Origin: an uncultured delta proteobacterium
GTDB taxonomy: Bacteria; Myxococcota_A; Polyangia; Polyangiales; Polyangiaceae
Assembly: GCA_903893335.1 (NCBI GenBank)
Contig: CAITLX010000641.1
Location: 1 to 32,295 of the forward strand
Length of the DNA stretch: 32,295 bases
Reading direction: 5' to 3'
Positions 14,375-26,917 of the stretch are shown piece after piece. The position numbers and the translations under genes are program-made. The notes under the pieces were generated by a model. That model had not been told where the DNA came from, made no database searches, and saw nothing but the letters and a program-made list of their open reading frames with translations. Every line of letters begins with the position of its first letter. Position 1 is the stretch's first letter.

Positions 14375-16300
14375 ATGGCGAGCTTCTTCACCGATCACGA
14401 CGACTTCGCGTTCTACTTCGACCACGGCATCGACTGGGCGAGCCTCGTCGAGGTCACCGAGTACGGCTACCGCACCCCCGACGGCTTCAAGGAGCCGAAG
14501 GAGGCCGTCGCCTTCTACCGCGACGTCGCGGCGATGGTCGGCGAGCTGGCCGCCGAGAAGATCGCCCCGCGCGCCGCCGAGCTCGACCACGAGGGCACGC
14601 GGCTCGAGGCGGGCGAGGCCGTCGTCGGCCCGGCGATGACCGCCGTGTTCGACGCGATCGGCCAGGCCGAGCTGCACAAGCTCTGCCTGCCGCGCGAGCT
14701 CGGCGGGCTCAACGCGCCGCTGCTCGTCTACTTCCTGACCGCCGAGATGATCGCGCGCGCCGACGTGTCGGTGATGACGCACCACTCGTTCCACGGCGGC
14801 ATGGCCATGGCGATGCTCGCCTACTCGATCCACGAGGGCACGACGAAGCTCGACCTCGCCGCGGGGCGCATCGCCGAGACGCGCTTCGCCGACGAGATCG
14901 AGGAGCTGGGGAGCGGCAGGGCCTGGGGGTGCATGGACATCACCGAGCCCAACGCCGGCAGCGACATGGCCGCGCTGCGCACGCGCGGCGAGGTGGACGA
15001 CGCGGGCAACTGGACGGTCACCGGCCAGAAGATCTTCATCACCTCGGGGCACGGCAAGTACCACTTCGTCATCGCCCGCACCGAGGAGACGCGCGGCGAC
15101 GACCCGCTCGCGGGCCTCAAGGGCCTCTCGATGTTCCTCGTCAAGACGTACGAGGACCTGCCCGACGGCACGCGCAAGCGCTTCGTCACGCTCGACCGCG
15201 TCGAGGAGAAGCTCGGCCACCACGGCTCGGTCACCGCCGCGCTGTCGTTCGACCGCGCCCCGGCGCGCCTCATCGGCAAGCGAGGCGAGGGCTTCCCCTA
15301 CATGCTCGTGCTGATGAACAACGCGCGCGTCGGCGTGGGGTTCGAGAGCATCGGGCTCGCGGAGGCCGCGCGCCGCATGGCGCGCGCGTACGCCGAGGAG
15401 CGCTGGTCGATGGGCAAGCCCATCGCGCGCCACGAGATGATCGCCGACATGCTCGACGAGATGGACGTCGACGTGCGCGCGCTGCGCGCGCTCGCGGTCA
15501 CCTCGGCGTTCCACGAGGAGATGTCGCAGAAGCTCGCGCTGATGGGGCGCTTCGCGGGCGAGGCCGGCGCCGACGAGCGCGCGCGCATCGAGCGCGAGCT
15601 GCCCGTGCACCGGGCGCGCTCGCGCCGCCTCACGCCGCTGCTCAAGTACCTGGCCGCCGAGAAGGCCGTCGAGATCGCGCGGCGCAACGTGCAGATCCAC
15701 GGTGGGGTGGGCTACACGCGCGACTACGGCGCCGAGAAGCTGCTGCGCGACGCGCTGGTGCTGCCCATCTACGAGGGCACGAGCCAGATCCAGTCGCTGA
15801 TGGCGATGAAGGACACGCTGCTCGGCATCCTCAAGCGGCCGCAGGCCTTCGTGAAGAAGATCGCCGACGCGCGCTGGCGCAGCCTCTCGGCGAAGGACCC
15901 GCTCGAGCGCCGCGTCGCGCGCCTCTCCGCGCTGTCGCTCGGCGCGCAGCAGCACCTGCTGACGCGCACCGCGAAGGACAAGCTGCGCGCGACCGGCGAG
16001 CTGCCCGTCACGACCTGGGCCTCGGCGCTGCGCAAGAGCTGGGACCCCAAGCGCGACTTCGCGTACGCGATGCTGCACGCCGAGCGGCTCACGCGGCTGC
16101 TGGCCGACGAGGCCATCGCCGAGATCCTGCTCGACCAGGCGTCGAAGCACCCCAGCCGCCGCGAGCTGCTCGAGCGCTGGATCGAGCGCGCCGAGCTCCG
16201 CGCCCGCGCGCTGCACGAGGAGATCACGACGACCGGCGACCGCATGCTGGCGCAGCTCGCCGCGAGCGCCGCCGACGACGCCAAGGCGGCGGGGCGCTGA
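14375..16300 (+). CDS. Acyl-CoA dehydrogenase (FadE5-like, long form)
   Basis: A 641-residue FAD-dependent acyl-CoA dehydrogenase that makes trans-2-enoyl-CoA, the first step of beta-oxidation, handing electrons to electron-transfer flavoprotein. It has an N-terminal extension (about 1-80), the flavin/substrate motif MDITEPNAGSDM, the segment WTVTGQKIFITSG, and the C-terminal catalytic stretch LPIYEGTSQIQ, where Glu467 is the predicted base. About 160 residues beyond this form an extra helical region, as in the long mycobacterial FadE5 type (about 611 residues). The ATG at 14375 has GAGGTGA three bases upstream. It heads a tight operon: the MaoC gene starts four bases after the stop region. 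Chain length specificity cannot be judged. Confidence 0.92.
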   Translation: MASFFTDHDDFAFYFDHGIDWASLVEVTEYGYRTPDGFKEPKEAVAFYRDVAAMVGELAAEKIAPRAAELDHEGTRLEAGEAVVGPAMTAVFDAIGQAELHKLCLPRELGGLNAPLLVYFLTAEMIARADVSVMTHHSFHGGMAMAMLAYSIHEGTTKLDLAAGRIAETRFADEIEELGSGRAWGCMDITEPNAGSDMAALRTRGEVDDAGNWTVTGQKIFITSGHGKYHFVIARTEETRGDDPLAGLKGLSMFLVKTYEDLPDGTRKRFVTLDRVEEKLGHHGSVTAALSFDRAPARLIGKRGEGFPYMLVLMNNARVGVGFESIGLAEAARRMARAYAEERWSMGKPIARHEMIADMLDEMDVDVRALRALAVTSAFHEEMSQKLALMGRFAGEAGADERARIERELPVHRARSRRLTPLLKYLAAEKAVEIARRNVQIHGGVGYTRDYGAEKLLRDALVLPIYEGTSQIQSLMAMKDTLLGILKRPQAFVKKIADARWRSLSAKDPLERRVARLSALSLGAQQHLLTRTAKDKLRATGELPVTTWASALRKSWDPKRDFAYAMLHAERLTRLLADEAIAEILLDQASKHPSRRELLERWIERAELRARALHEEITTTGDRMLAQLAASAADDAKAAGR

Positions 16301-16303
16301 GCC

Positions 16304-17191
16304 ATGGCCCTCCCCACGCGCCTGCTCCTCCACCAGCGCCCCGTGCTGCGCGCGCTCGCGAGCGCCGCGCTCGCCGGGCTCCGCCCTCGCACGGGCGCGG
16401 TCCCCGAGACGCCCGGCCCGTTCACCGAGGTCGAGCTCCCGCCCCGCCCCGACGAGCTCGTGCAGGCGTACGTGCGGCACCTCGGCGGCGACCCGTCGTC
16501 GTACCGCGACCGCGTGCCCGCGCACCTGTTCCCGCAGTGGTCGTTCCCGCTCGCGGCGCAGGCGTTCGCGGGCCTGCCCTGGCCGCTGCTGCGCGTGGTC
16601 AACGCGGGCTGCCGCATCGAGCAGCACGCGCCGCTGCCGGCGCGCGAGCCGCTCGTCGTGCGCGCGCGCCTCGCGTCGGTCGACGTCGACGAGAGGCGAG
16701 CGTTGCTCGTGCACGAGTGCTGGACGGGCACGCGCTCGTCTCCCGACGCGGTGCGCTCCGAGCTTCGCGCGCTCGTGCCGCTCGGCAAGCCGGCGCGCGG
16801 CGCTGCGCGCGAGCGGCCACGCGTCCCGGAGAGCGCGCGCGAGATCGCGTGGCTCGACGTCCGCGCCGACGCGGGGCTCGACTTCGCCAAGCTGACCGGC
16901 GACGTGAACCCGATCCACTGGCTCGCCCCTTGGGCCCGCAAATCGGGCTTCCGCGGCTGCATCCTGCACGGCTTCGCGACGCTCGGGCGCGCCGTCGAGG
17001 CGATGAACCGCGCGCTGTTCGCCGGCGACCCGAGCCGCCTCGCGGCGGTCGACGTGCGCTTCACCCGCCCGCTGCTCCTGCCCGCGAAGGTGGGCGTGTA
17101 CGTGAGCGCGGAGCGCGGGCTCTGGGTCGGCGACGCGCCGTCGGGCGGCGCGTACCTCGAAGGCACCTACGAAACGGAGAAGGTTCGATGA
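16304..17191 (+). CDS. MaoC-type (R)-specific enoyl-CoA hydratase
   Basis: A 295-residue double-hotdog protein of the MaoC/hydratase-2 group, adding water to trans-2-enoyl thioesters to give (R)-3-hydroxyacyl thioesters. Residues about 40-165 are the degenerate first hotdog; the active hotdog (about 180-290) carries the hydratase 2 motif LTGDVNPIHW followed by GFRGCILHG, with catalytic Asp200 and His205. The size and two-domain form match mycobacterial HtdX-like proteins. It begins three bases after the dehydrogenase stop, and its own stop overlaps the next start (ATGA at 17188-17191), so translation is coupled to the FabG gene. The (R) stereochemistry is known for the family and inferred here. 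Confidence 0.88.
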   Translation: MALPTRLLLHQRPVLRALASAALAGLRPRTGAVPETPGPFTEVELPPRPDELVQAYVRHLGGDPSSYRDRVPAHLFPQWSFPLAAQAFAGLPWPLLRVVNAGCRIEQHAPLPAREPLVVRARLASVDVDERRALLVHECWTGTRSSPDAVRSELRALVPLGKPARGAARERPRVPESAREIAWLDVRADAGLDFAKLTGDVNPIHWLAPWARKSGFRGCILHGFATLGRAVEAMNRALFAGDPSRLAAVDVRFTRPLLLPAKVGVYVSAERGLWVGDAPSGGAYLEGTYETEKVR

Positions 17192-18612
17192 GCGACTTCC
17201 TGCTCGAGATCTCCCGAAACGCGAGCGCGAGGCGCTTCGTGCGCGCGCTCGGCCTCCCCCTCCCCCTCCCCGAGAACCTCGCGCGCGGCGCGGGCGCCTG
17301 GGAGGCGCTCCCGCTCGCCGACCGCGCGGTGGTGGTCGGCGCGAGCGAGCGCGCGGAGCTCGCGTCGCCGCTGGCGACGTGCCTCGCCTCCGCCGGCGCC
17401 GATCCCTTCCTCGCTCCGTCCGAGGCGCTCGCCGGCGCGTTCCGCGCTCCGGGCGAGACGTTCGGGCGGCCGGCGCACGCGCTCGACGCGCTCGCCGACA
17501 GCCGCAAGGCGCACGGCCTCGTCTTCGACGCGAGCGGCCTCGAGCGCGTCGCCGAGCTCGAGCAGCTTCACGCGTTCTTCCACCCGCTGCTCGGCCGCCT
17601 CGCGCGCTCGGGGCGCGTCGTCGTGCTCGGGCGCGAGCTCGACGCCTCCGCGTCGCCGGAGCGCGCCGCCGTCCAGGCCGCGCTCGAGGGCTTCGTGCGC
17701 AGCGTGGCCAAGGAGGTCGGGCGCGGCGGCGCGACGGCCAACCTGGTGCGCGTCGCGCGCGGCGCCGAGTCGCGGCTCGGGCCGGTCGTGCGCTTCCTGC
17801 TCTCGCAGCGCTCGGCGTTCGTCAGCGCGCAGCCGCTGGTGGTCACGGCGCGCGCGCGCTCGGTGGGCGAGCCCGCGCTCGTGCGCTCGCTCGACCGCAA
17901 GATCGCGCTCGTCACGGGCGCCGCGCGCGGCATCGGCGCCGCCACCGCGCGTCAGCTCGCCGCCGAGGGCGCCACCGTGCTGTGCCTCGACCGGCCGGGC
18001 GACGACGCGCTGCTGAGCCAGCTCGCGCGCGCCATCGGTGGCGTCGCGCTGCTCGTCGACCTCACCGCCGACGACGCCCCCGCGCGCATCGCCGAGGCGC
18101 TCGCCGCGCACGGCGGCGTCGACGTCGTCGTGCACAACGCGGGCATCACGCGCGACAAGACGCTCGCGCGCATGTCGGTCGAGCAGTGGCGCGTCGCGGT
18201 CGACGTCAACCTCGGCGCGGTCGTGCGCGCCACCGCCGCGCTCGAGCCGCAGCTTCGCGACGGCGGCCGCATCGTCTGCCTCTCGTCGGTCGCCGGCCTC
18301 GCCGGCAACGTCGGCCAGTCGAACTACGCGGCGTCGAAGGCGGGCATCGTGGGCTTCGTCCGCGCCGAGGCCGAGCGCCTCGCCGACCGCGGCGTCACCG
18401 TCAACGCCATCGCCCCCGGCTTCATCGAGACGCGCCTCACCGCCGCGATCCCCGTGACGATCCGCGAGGCGGGCCGGCGCCTCTCGGCGCTCGCGCAGGG
18501 GGGGCAGCCCGACGACGTCGCGCAGGCGATCACCTTCCTCGCGACCCCGGGCGCGCAGGGCATCACGGGGCGCACGCTGCGCGTCTGCGGCGGCGCGCTC
18601 ATCGGCGCTTGA
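17188..18612 (+). CDS. fabG: High-molecular-weight 3-oxoacyl reductase (FabG4-like SDR)
   Basis: A 474-residue short-chain dehydrogenase with an extra N-terminal domain, the form called HMwFabG (FabG4 of mycobacteria, about 450 residues). Residues 1-230 are a flavodoxin-like Rossmann domain with no intact cofactor loop. Residues 236-474 are the catalytic SDR with the nucleotide loop TGAARGIG (243-250), NAG (317-319), Ser366/367, and the YxxxK pair Tyr380 and Lys384. It should interconvert 3-oxoacyl and (R)-3-hydroxyacyl thioesters; HMwFabG enzymes act on CoA esters and prefer NADH. The start is clear: GGAGAAGG upstream and a four-base overlap with the MaoC stop. Confidence 0.9.
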   Translation: MSDFLLEISRNASARRFVRALGLPLPLPENLARGAGAWEALPLADRAVVVGASERAELASPLATCLASAGADPFLAPSEALAGAFRAPGETFGRPAHALDALADSRKAHGLVFDASGLERVAELEQLHAFFHPLLGRLARSGRVVVLGRELDASASPERAAVQAALEGFVRSVAKEVGRGGATANLVRVARGAESRLGPVVRFLLSQRSAFVSAQPLVVTARARSVGEPALVRSLDRKIALVTGAARGIGAATARQLAAEGATVLCLDRPGDDALLSQLARAIGGVALLVDLTADDAPARIAEALAAHGGVDVVVHNAGITRDKTLARMSVEQWRVAVDVNLGAVVRATAALEPQLRDGGRIVCLSSVAGLAGNVGQSNYAASKAGIVGFVRAEAERLADRGVTVNAIAPGFIETRLTAAIPVTIREAGRRLSALAQGGQPDDVAQAITFLATPGAQGITGRTLRVCGGALIGA

Positions 18613-18638
18613 AGCAGAGAGAGCAGGAGGATTCGCCC

Positions 18639-19946
18639 ATGCGAGAGTGGCAGAGGGCCCCCAAGGGGCGACGTGCGGTCATCGTGGCGGGCGCCCGGAC
18701 GCCCTTCGTGCGCGCCTTCGGCGAGCTCACCAAGGTCGACACCATCGCGCTCGGCGTCGCGGCCGTGTCCGGCATGCTCCAGCGCGCCGGCGTCGCCCAC
18801 CGCGACATCGAGGCGATCGTGTGGGGCGGGGTCATCCTCCCGAGCGCGTCGCCCAACGTCGCGCGCGAGATCGCGCTCGACCTCAAGCTCGACGCCGCCT
18901 GCGAGGGGCGCACCGTGACGCGCGCCTGCGCGTCGGGCTTGCAGGCCATCACCGACGCCGTGCAGTCGATCGAGCGCGGCGAGTTCGACGTCGCCGTCGC
19001 GGGGGGCAGCGACTCGACGAGCAACGCCGAGATCAAGCTGCCCCAGAAGCTCGTGCACGCGCTCGCCCCGCTCGCCTTCGGCAAGGCGACGCCGAAGGAC
19101 TGGCTCGGCGTCGCGGCGCAGCTCATGCCCCTCGGCGAGATCCTCCCGCAGCGACCGCGCATCGCCGAGCGCACGACGGGCGAGGTCATGGGCGAGGCCG
19201 CCGAGCGCATGGCGACCCGCAACGAGATCACGCGCGAGGCGCAGGACGCCTTCGCGCTCACGTCGCACCAGCGCGCCGCCGCGGCCATCGCCGCCGGTCG
19301 GTTCGAGGCCGAGGTGGTGCCGGTCGAGGCGCCCGGGGGCAAGTGGGTGCACGCCGACGGACTCGTGCGCGGCGACACCAGCCTCGAGCGGCTCGCGAAG
19401 CTGCGCCCCGTGTTCACCAAGGGGGGCACGCTCACCGCCGGCAACTCGAGCGCGCTCACCGACGGCGCCGCGGCCGTGCTCCTCATGAGCGAGGACCGCG
19501 CGCGCGCCGCGGGGCTGCGCCCGCTCGCCGCCATCGCGTCGTGGGCCTACGCCGGCGTCGACCCCGCCGATCAGCTCCTGATGGGGCCCGCGCTCGCGAT
19601 GCCGCGCGCGCTCGACCGGGCCGGCCTCGCGCTCGGCGACGTCGACCTCGTCGACATGCACGAGGCGTTCGCCGCGCAGGTGCTCTCCATCGTGAAGATG
19701 CTCGGCAGCGACGCCTTCGCGCGCGCGCGCCTCGGCCGCGACCGCGCCGTCGGCGCGATCGACCCCGCGCGGCTCAACGTGCACGGCGGCTCGCTCGCGC
19801 TCGGCCACCCCTTCGGGGCCACCGGCGCACGCATGGTCACGACGATGGCCAACGAGCTCGTCCGCACCGGCAAGCGCACCGCCCTGCTCGCCATCTGCGC
19901 CGCCGGCGGGCTCGGCGCCGCCGCCGTCCTCGAGCGCATCGACTGA
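18639..19946 (+). CDS. fadI: FadI-type 3-ketoacyl-CoA thiolase / acetyl-CoA acyltransferase
   Basis: A 435-residue thiolase that cleaves 3-ketoacyl-CoA with CoA to acetyl-CoA and a shortened acyl-CoA, or runs in reverse. The length equals that of E. coli FadI (436) and mycobacterial FadA2 (about 440), longer than ordinary thiolases (about 390). Catalytic residues are Cys97 in TRACASG, His390 in GHPFGATGAR and Cys420 in CAAGGLGAA; DMHEAFAAQ is also present. GGAGG at 18626-18630 sits eight bases before the ATG at 18639. It ends the four-gene operon, 26 bases after fabG, and closes the cycle set up by the dehydrogenase, hydratase and reductase. Confidence 0.92.
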   Translation: MREWQRAPKGRRAVIVAGARTPFVRAFGELTKVDTIALGVAAVSGMLQRAGVAHRDIEAIVWGGVILPSASPNVAREIALDLKLDAACEGRTVTRACASGLQAITDAVQSIERGEFDVAVAGGSDSTSNAEIKLPQKLVHALAPLAFGKATPKDWLGVAAQLMPLGEILPQRPRIAERTTGEVMGEAAERMATRNEITREAQDAFALTSHQRAAAAIAAGRFEAEVVPVEAPGGKWVHADGLVRGDTSLERLAKLRPVFTKGGTLTAGNSSALTDGAAAVLLMSEDRARAAGLRPLAAIASWAYAGVDPADQLLMGPALAMPRALDRAGLALGDVDLVDMHEAFAAQVLSIVKMLGSDAFARARLGRDRAVGAIDPARLNVHGGSLALGHPFGATGARMVTTMANELVRTGKRTALLAICAAGGLGAAAVLERID

Positions 19947-20078
19947 CGCGCTCCGGGCGCCTCCGCCGCCTCCGCACCTACATCGGCCACCGGCCCTCCG
20001 TCGGGCCCATCGCGCCCCCCTTGCGCGCCGCGTCAAAACGACGTTGGATACAGGGTCGGGTCGCGTATGCGCCCCCCC

Positions 20079-20090
20079 GAGGATCGATCC
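20079..20090 (+). promoter_or_regulatory. gltB ribosome-binding region overlapped by a palindrome
   Basis: GAGGAT (20079-20084) lies ten bases before the ATG at 20095 and is the likely ribosome site that decides this start. It overlaps GGATCGATCC (20081-20090), a perfect 10-bp palindrome. The rest of the 148-bp spacer before gltB holds no promoter that I would call. Confidence 0.4.
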
Positions 20091-20094
20091 GTCC

Positions 20095-24676
<4,582 letters not shown>

Positions 24677-24684
<8 letters not shown>

Positions 24685-26113
24685 GGTGCGCGGGTTTCTG
24701 GAGGTCGCTCGCCTCGAGGTGCAGAAGCGCCCCGTCGCCGAGCGCGTCGCGGACTGGAACGAGTTCGAGCTGCCGGTGCCCGACGCCGAGCTGCGCGCGC
24801 AGGCGTCGCGCTGCATGGATTGCGGCATCCCGTTCTGTCACAACGGCTGTCCGCTCGGGAACATCATCCCCGACTTCAACGACGCGATGTTCAAGGGCCA
24901 GCTCGCCGCGGCGAGCGCCTGCCTGCACGGCACCAACAACTTCCCCGAGGTGACCGGCCGCGTGTGCCCCGCGCCTTGCGAGGCCTCGTGCGTGCTCAAC
25001 CTCGAGGGCACGCCCGTCACCATCAAGAACATCGAGCGCGCCGTCGCCGACCGCGCGTTCGACGCGGGGCTCGTCGCGCCGGTGCTCGCCCGCGCGCGCA
25101 CCGGCAAGAAGGTCGCCGTCGTCGGCTCGGGGCCCGCGGGGCTCGCCGCCGCGCAGGAGCTCGCGCGCATGGGGCACGACGTGACGCTGTTCGAGCGCGA
25201 CGACCGCGTCGGCGGCCTGCTGCGCTACGGCATCCCCGACTTCAAGCTCGAGAAGCACCTGCTCGACCGCCGCGTCGAGCAGATGCGCGCCGAGGGGGTC
25301 ACGTTCCGTACCGGCGTGCACGTCGGCGTCGACGTCACGGGCGACGCACTGCTCGCAGGCCACGACGCCGTCGTGCTCTGCGGTGGCGCGCGCGCGCCGC
25401 GCGACCTCCCCGTGCCGGGGCGCGAGCTGCGCGGCGTCCACTTCGCGATGGACTTCCTCACGCAGCAGAACAAGCGCGTCGCGGGCGACTCCGTCGCCGA
25501 GGCCGAGGCCATCGTCGCGACGGGCAAGCAGGTCGTCGTGCTCGGCGGCGGCGACACCGGGGCCGACTGCGTCGGCACCTCCAACCGCCAGCGCGCCGCG
25601 GGCGTCACGCAGCTCGAGCTGATGCCCAAGCCGCCGGCCACACGCCCCGCGACCAACCCCTGGCCCGAGTGGCCCCTCGTGCTGCGCACCTCGTCGTCGC
25701 ACGACGAGGGCGCCGCGCGCGACTGGGCCCTCATGACGACCTCGTTCGTCGGCGACGCGAGCGGCCAGCTGACCGCGCTGCGCGCCACGCGCGTGCAGCT
25801 CGTCGCCGGCAAGCTCGAGCCCGTCGCCGGCTCCGAGCTCGAGATCCCCTGCCAGCTCGTGCTGCTCGCGATGGGCTTCGTCGGCTCCGAGCGCGACGGC
25901 CTGCTCGCGCAGCTCGGCGTCGCGATGGACGCGCGCGGCAACGTCAAGGCAGAGGCGAGCCGCACGAGCGTCGCGCGCGTCTACGCCGCGGGCGACATGG
26001 CGCGCGGCCAGAGCCTCGTCGTGTGGGCCATCGCCGAGGGGCGCAAGGCGGCCCTCGCGGTCGACTCCGACCTCATGGCCAAGACGCGTCGTCACCTCGC
26101 CATCGCGGGCTGA
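24677..26113 (+). CDS. gltD: Glutamate synthase small subunit
   Basis: The 478-residue beta subunit that takes electrons from NADPH through FAD and 4Fe-4S clusters to the large subunit. The N-terminal cluster-binding cysteines are Cys46, Cys49, Cys54 and Cys58 (RCMDCGIPFC...GC) and Cys97, Cys101 and Cys105 (CPAPCEASC). The FAD site is VGSGPAGLAAA (149-159), the NADPH site is GGGDTGADC, and the C-terminal FAD contact is YAAGDMARGQSLVVWAI. The ATG lies inside the end of gltB, with AGAGAGG-like purines just before it, so the two are translationally coupled. Together they give ammonium assimilation with glutamine synthetase. Confidence 0.96.
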
Positions 26114-26169
26114 CGACGCCGCGACGGGGCACCCGCGCACTGAACGCGCGTTGCCCCATTACGTCACGG

Positions 26170-26184
26170 TTCACGCTTCTTCAC
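26170..26184 (-). promoter_or_regulatory. CpxR-like direct-repeat box upstream of the two-component operon
   Basis: On the minus strand this reads GTGAA-N5-GTGAA, a perfect direct repeat with a 10-base period (TTCAC at 26170-26174 and 26180-26184 on the plus strand). The enterobacterial CpxR box is GTAAA-N5-GTAAA, so each half differs by one base. It lies 49 bases before the response regulator start, which suggests autoregulation. Confidence 0.5.
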
Positions 26185-26233
26185 GCGCGGACGAGGTGCG
26201 CGCCGCGTCGCTTGAGGTACGCGTACGAGACCC

Positions 26234-26917
26234 ATGGCGTTGCGCGTGCTGCTCATCGACGACGACGCGCGGCTCTCCGAGCTGCTCGCGAGCTACTTCG
26301 CGCCGCACGGCATCGTGGTCGAGCACGCGCCCGACGGCCCGCACGGGCTCGCTCAGCTCGAGGCCGGGGTCTACGACGCCGTGCTGCTCGACGTGATGAT
26401 GCCGGGCATGGACGGGCTCGAGGTGTGCCGGCGCATCCGCCAGCGCTGGAGCCTGCCCGTCTTGATGCTCACCGCGAAGGGTGACGAGACCGACCGCGTC
26501 GTCGGCCTCGAGCTCGGCGCCGACGACTACGTCGCCAAGCCCTTCGGGCCGCGCGAGCTGCTGGCGCGCCTGCGCGCGGTGGTGCGTCGCGCGCAGCCCG
26601 ACGCGTTCGCGGAGCGCGTGATCGTCGGTCACCTCGAGCTCGACGTCGCCTCGCGCGAGGCGCAGGTCGCGGGCGCGCGCATCGACCTCACGGGGATCGA
26701 GTTCGACCTGCTGCTCGCGCTCGCCCGCCGCGCCGGCCGCGTGGTCCCTCGCGACGCGCTCCTGTCCGAGGCCGGCCGCAGCGACGTCAACGTGGGCGAG
26801 CGGACGGTGGACGTCCACATCTCGCACCTGCGCCACAAGCTGGGCGACGACCCGCGGTCGCCTCGCCTCATCAAGACGGTGCGCGGCATCGGCTACGTGC
26901 TGGCGAAGGACGCATGA
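26234..26917 (+). CDS. CpxR-like OmpR-family response regulator
   Basis: A 227-residue DNA-binding response regulator. The receiver domain (1-115) has the acidic pocket Asp10/Asp11, phosphoacceptor Asp53 in LLDVMMPG, Thr80 and Lys102 in AKPFG. The winged-helix domain (about 128-225) ends with the usual GERTVDVHISHLRHKL and VRGIGYVL. The receiver text DRVVGLELGADDY resembles CpxR more than PhoB or OmpR. The ATG at 26234 gives a normal N-terminus. The stop overlaps the kinase start by four bases (ATGA), the standard pairing. A role in envelope stress response is inferred from the CpxR likeness and the box upstream. Confidence 0.92.
   Translation: MALRVLLIDDDARLSELLASYFAPHGIVVEHAPDGPHGLAQLEAGVYDAVLLDVMMPGMDGLEVCRRIRQRWSLPVLMLTAKGDETDRVVGLELGADDYVAKPFGPRELLARLRAVVRRAQPDAFAERVIVGHLELDVASREAQVAGARIDLTGIEFDLLLALARRAGRVVPRDALLSEAGRSDVNVGERTVDVHISHLRHKLGDDPRSPRLIKTVRGIGYVLAKDA

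Noticed and set aside
14308..17187. Extension of the FabG frame upstream over the dehydrogenase and MaoC genes
   Set aside because: The real start is ATG 17188 with a ribosome site and stop-start overlap; the upstream part is an Arg/Ala-rich shadow of two clear genes.
20044..20094. TTG start extending gltB by 17 residues
   Set aside because: No ribosome site, and the ATG at 20095 gives a usual propeptide length before the nucleophile Cys.
19947..20094. Riboswitch or strong terminator between fadI and gltB
   Set aside because: Only four-base stems and weak -35/-10 matches are visible; I could not recognise a conserved structure.
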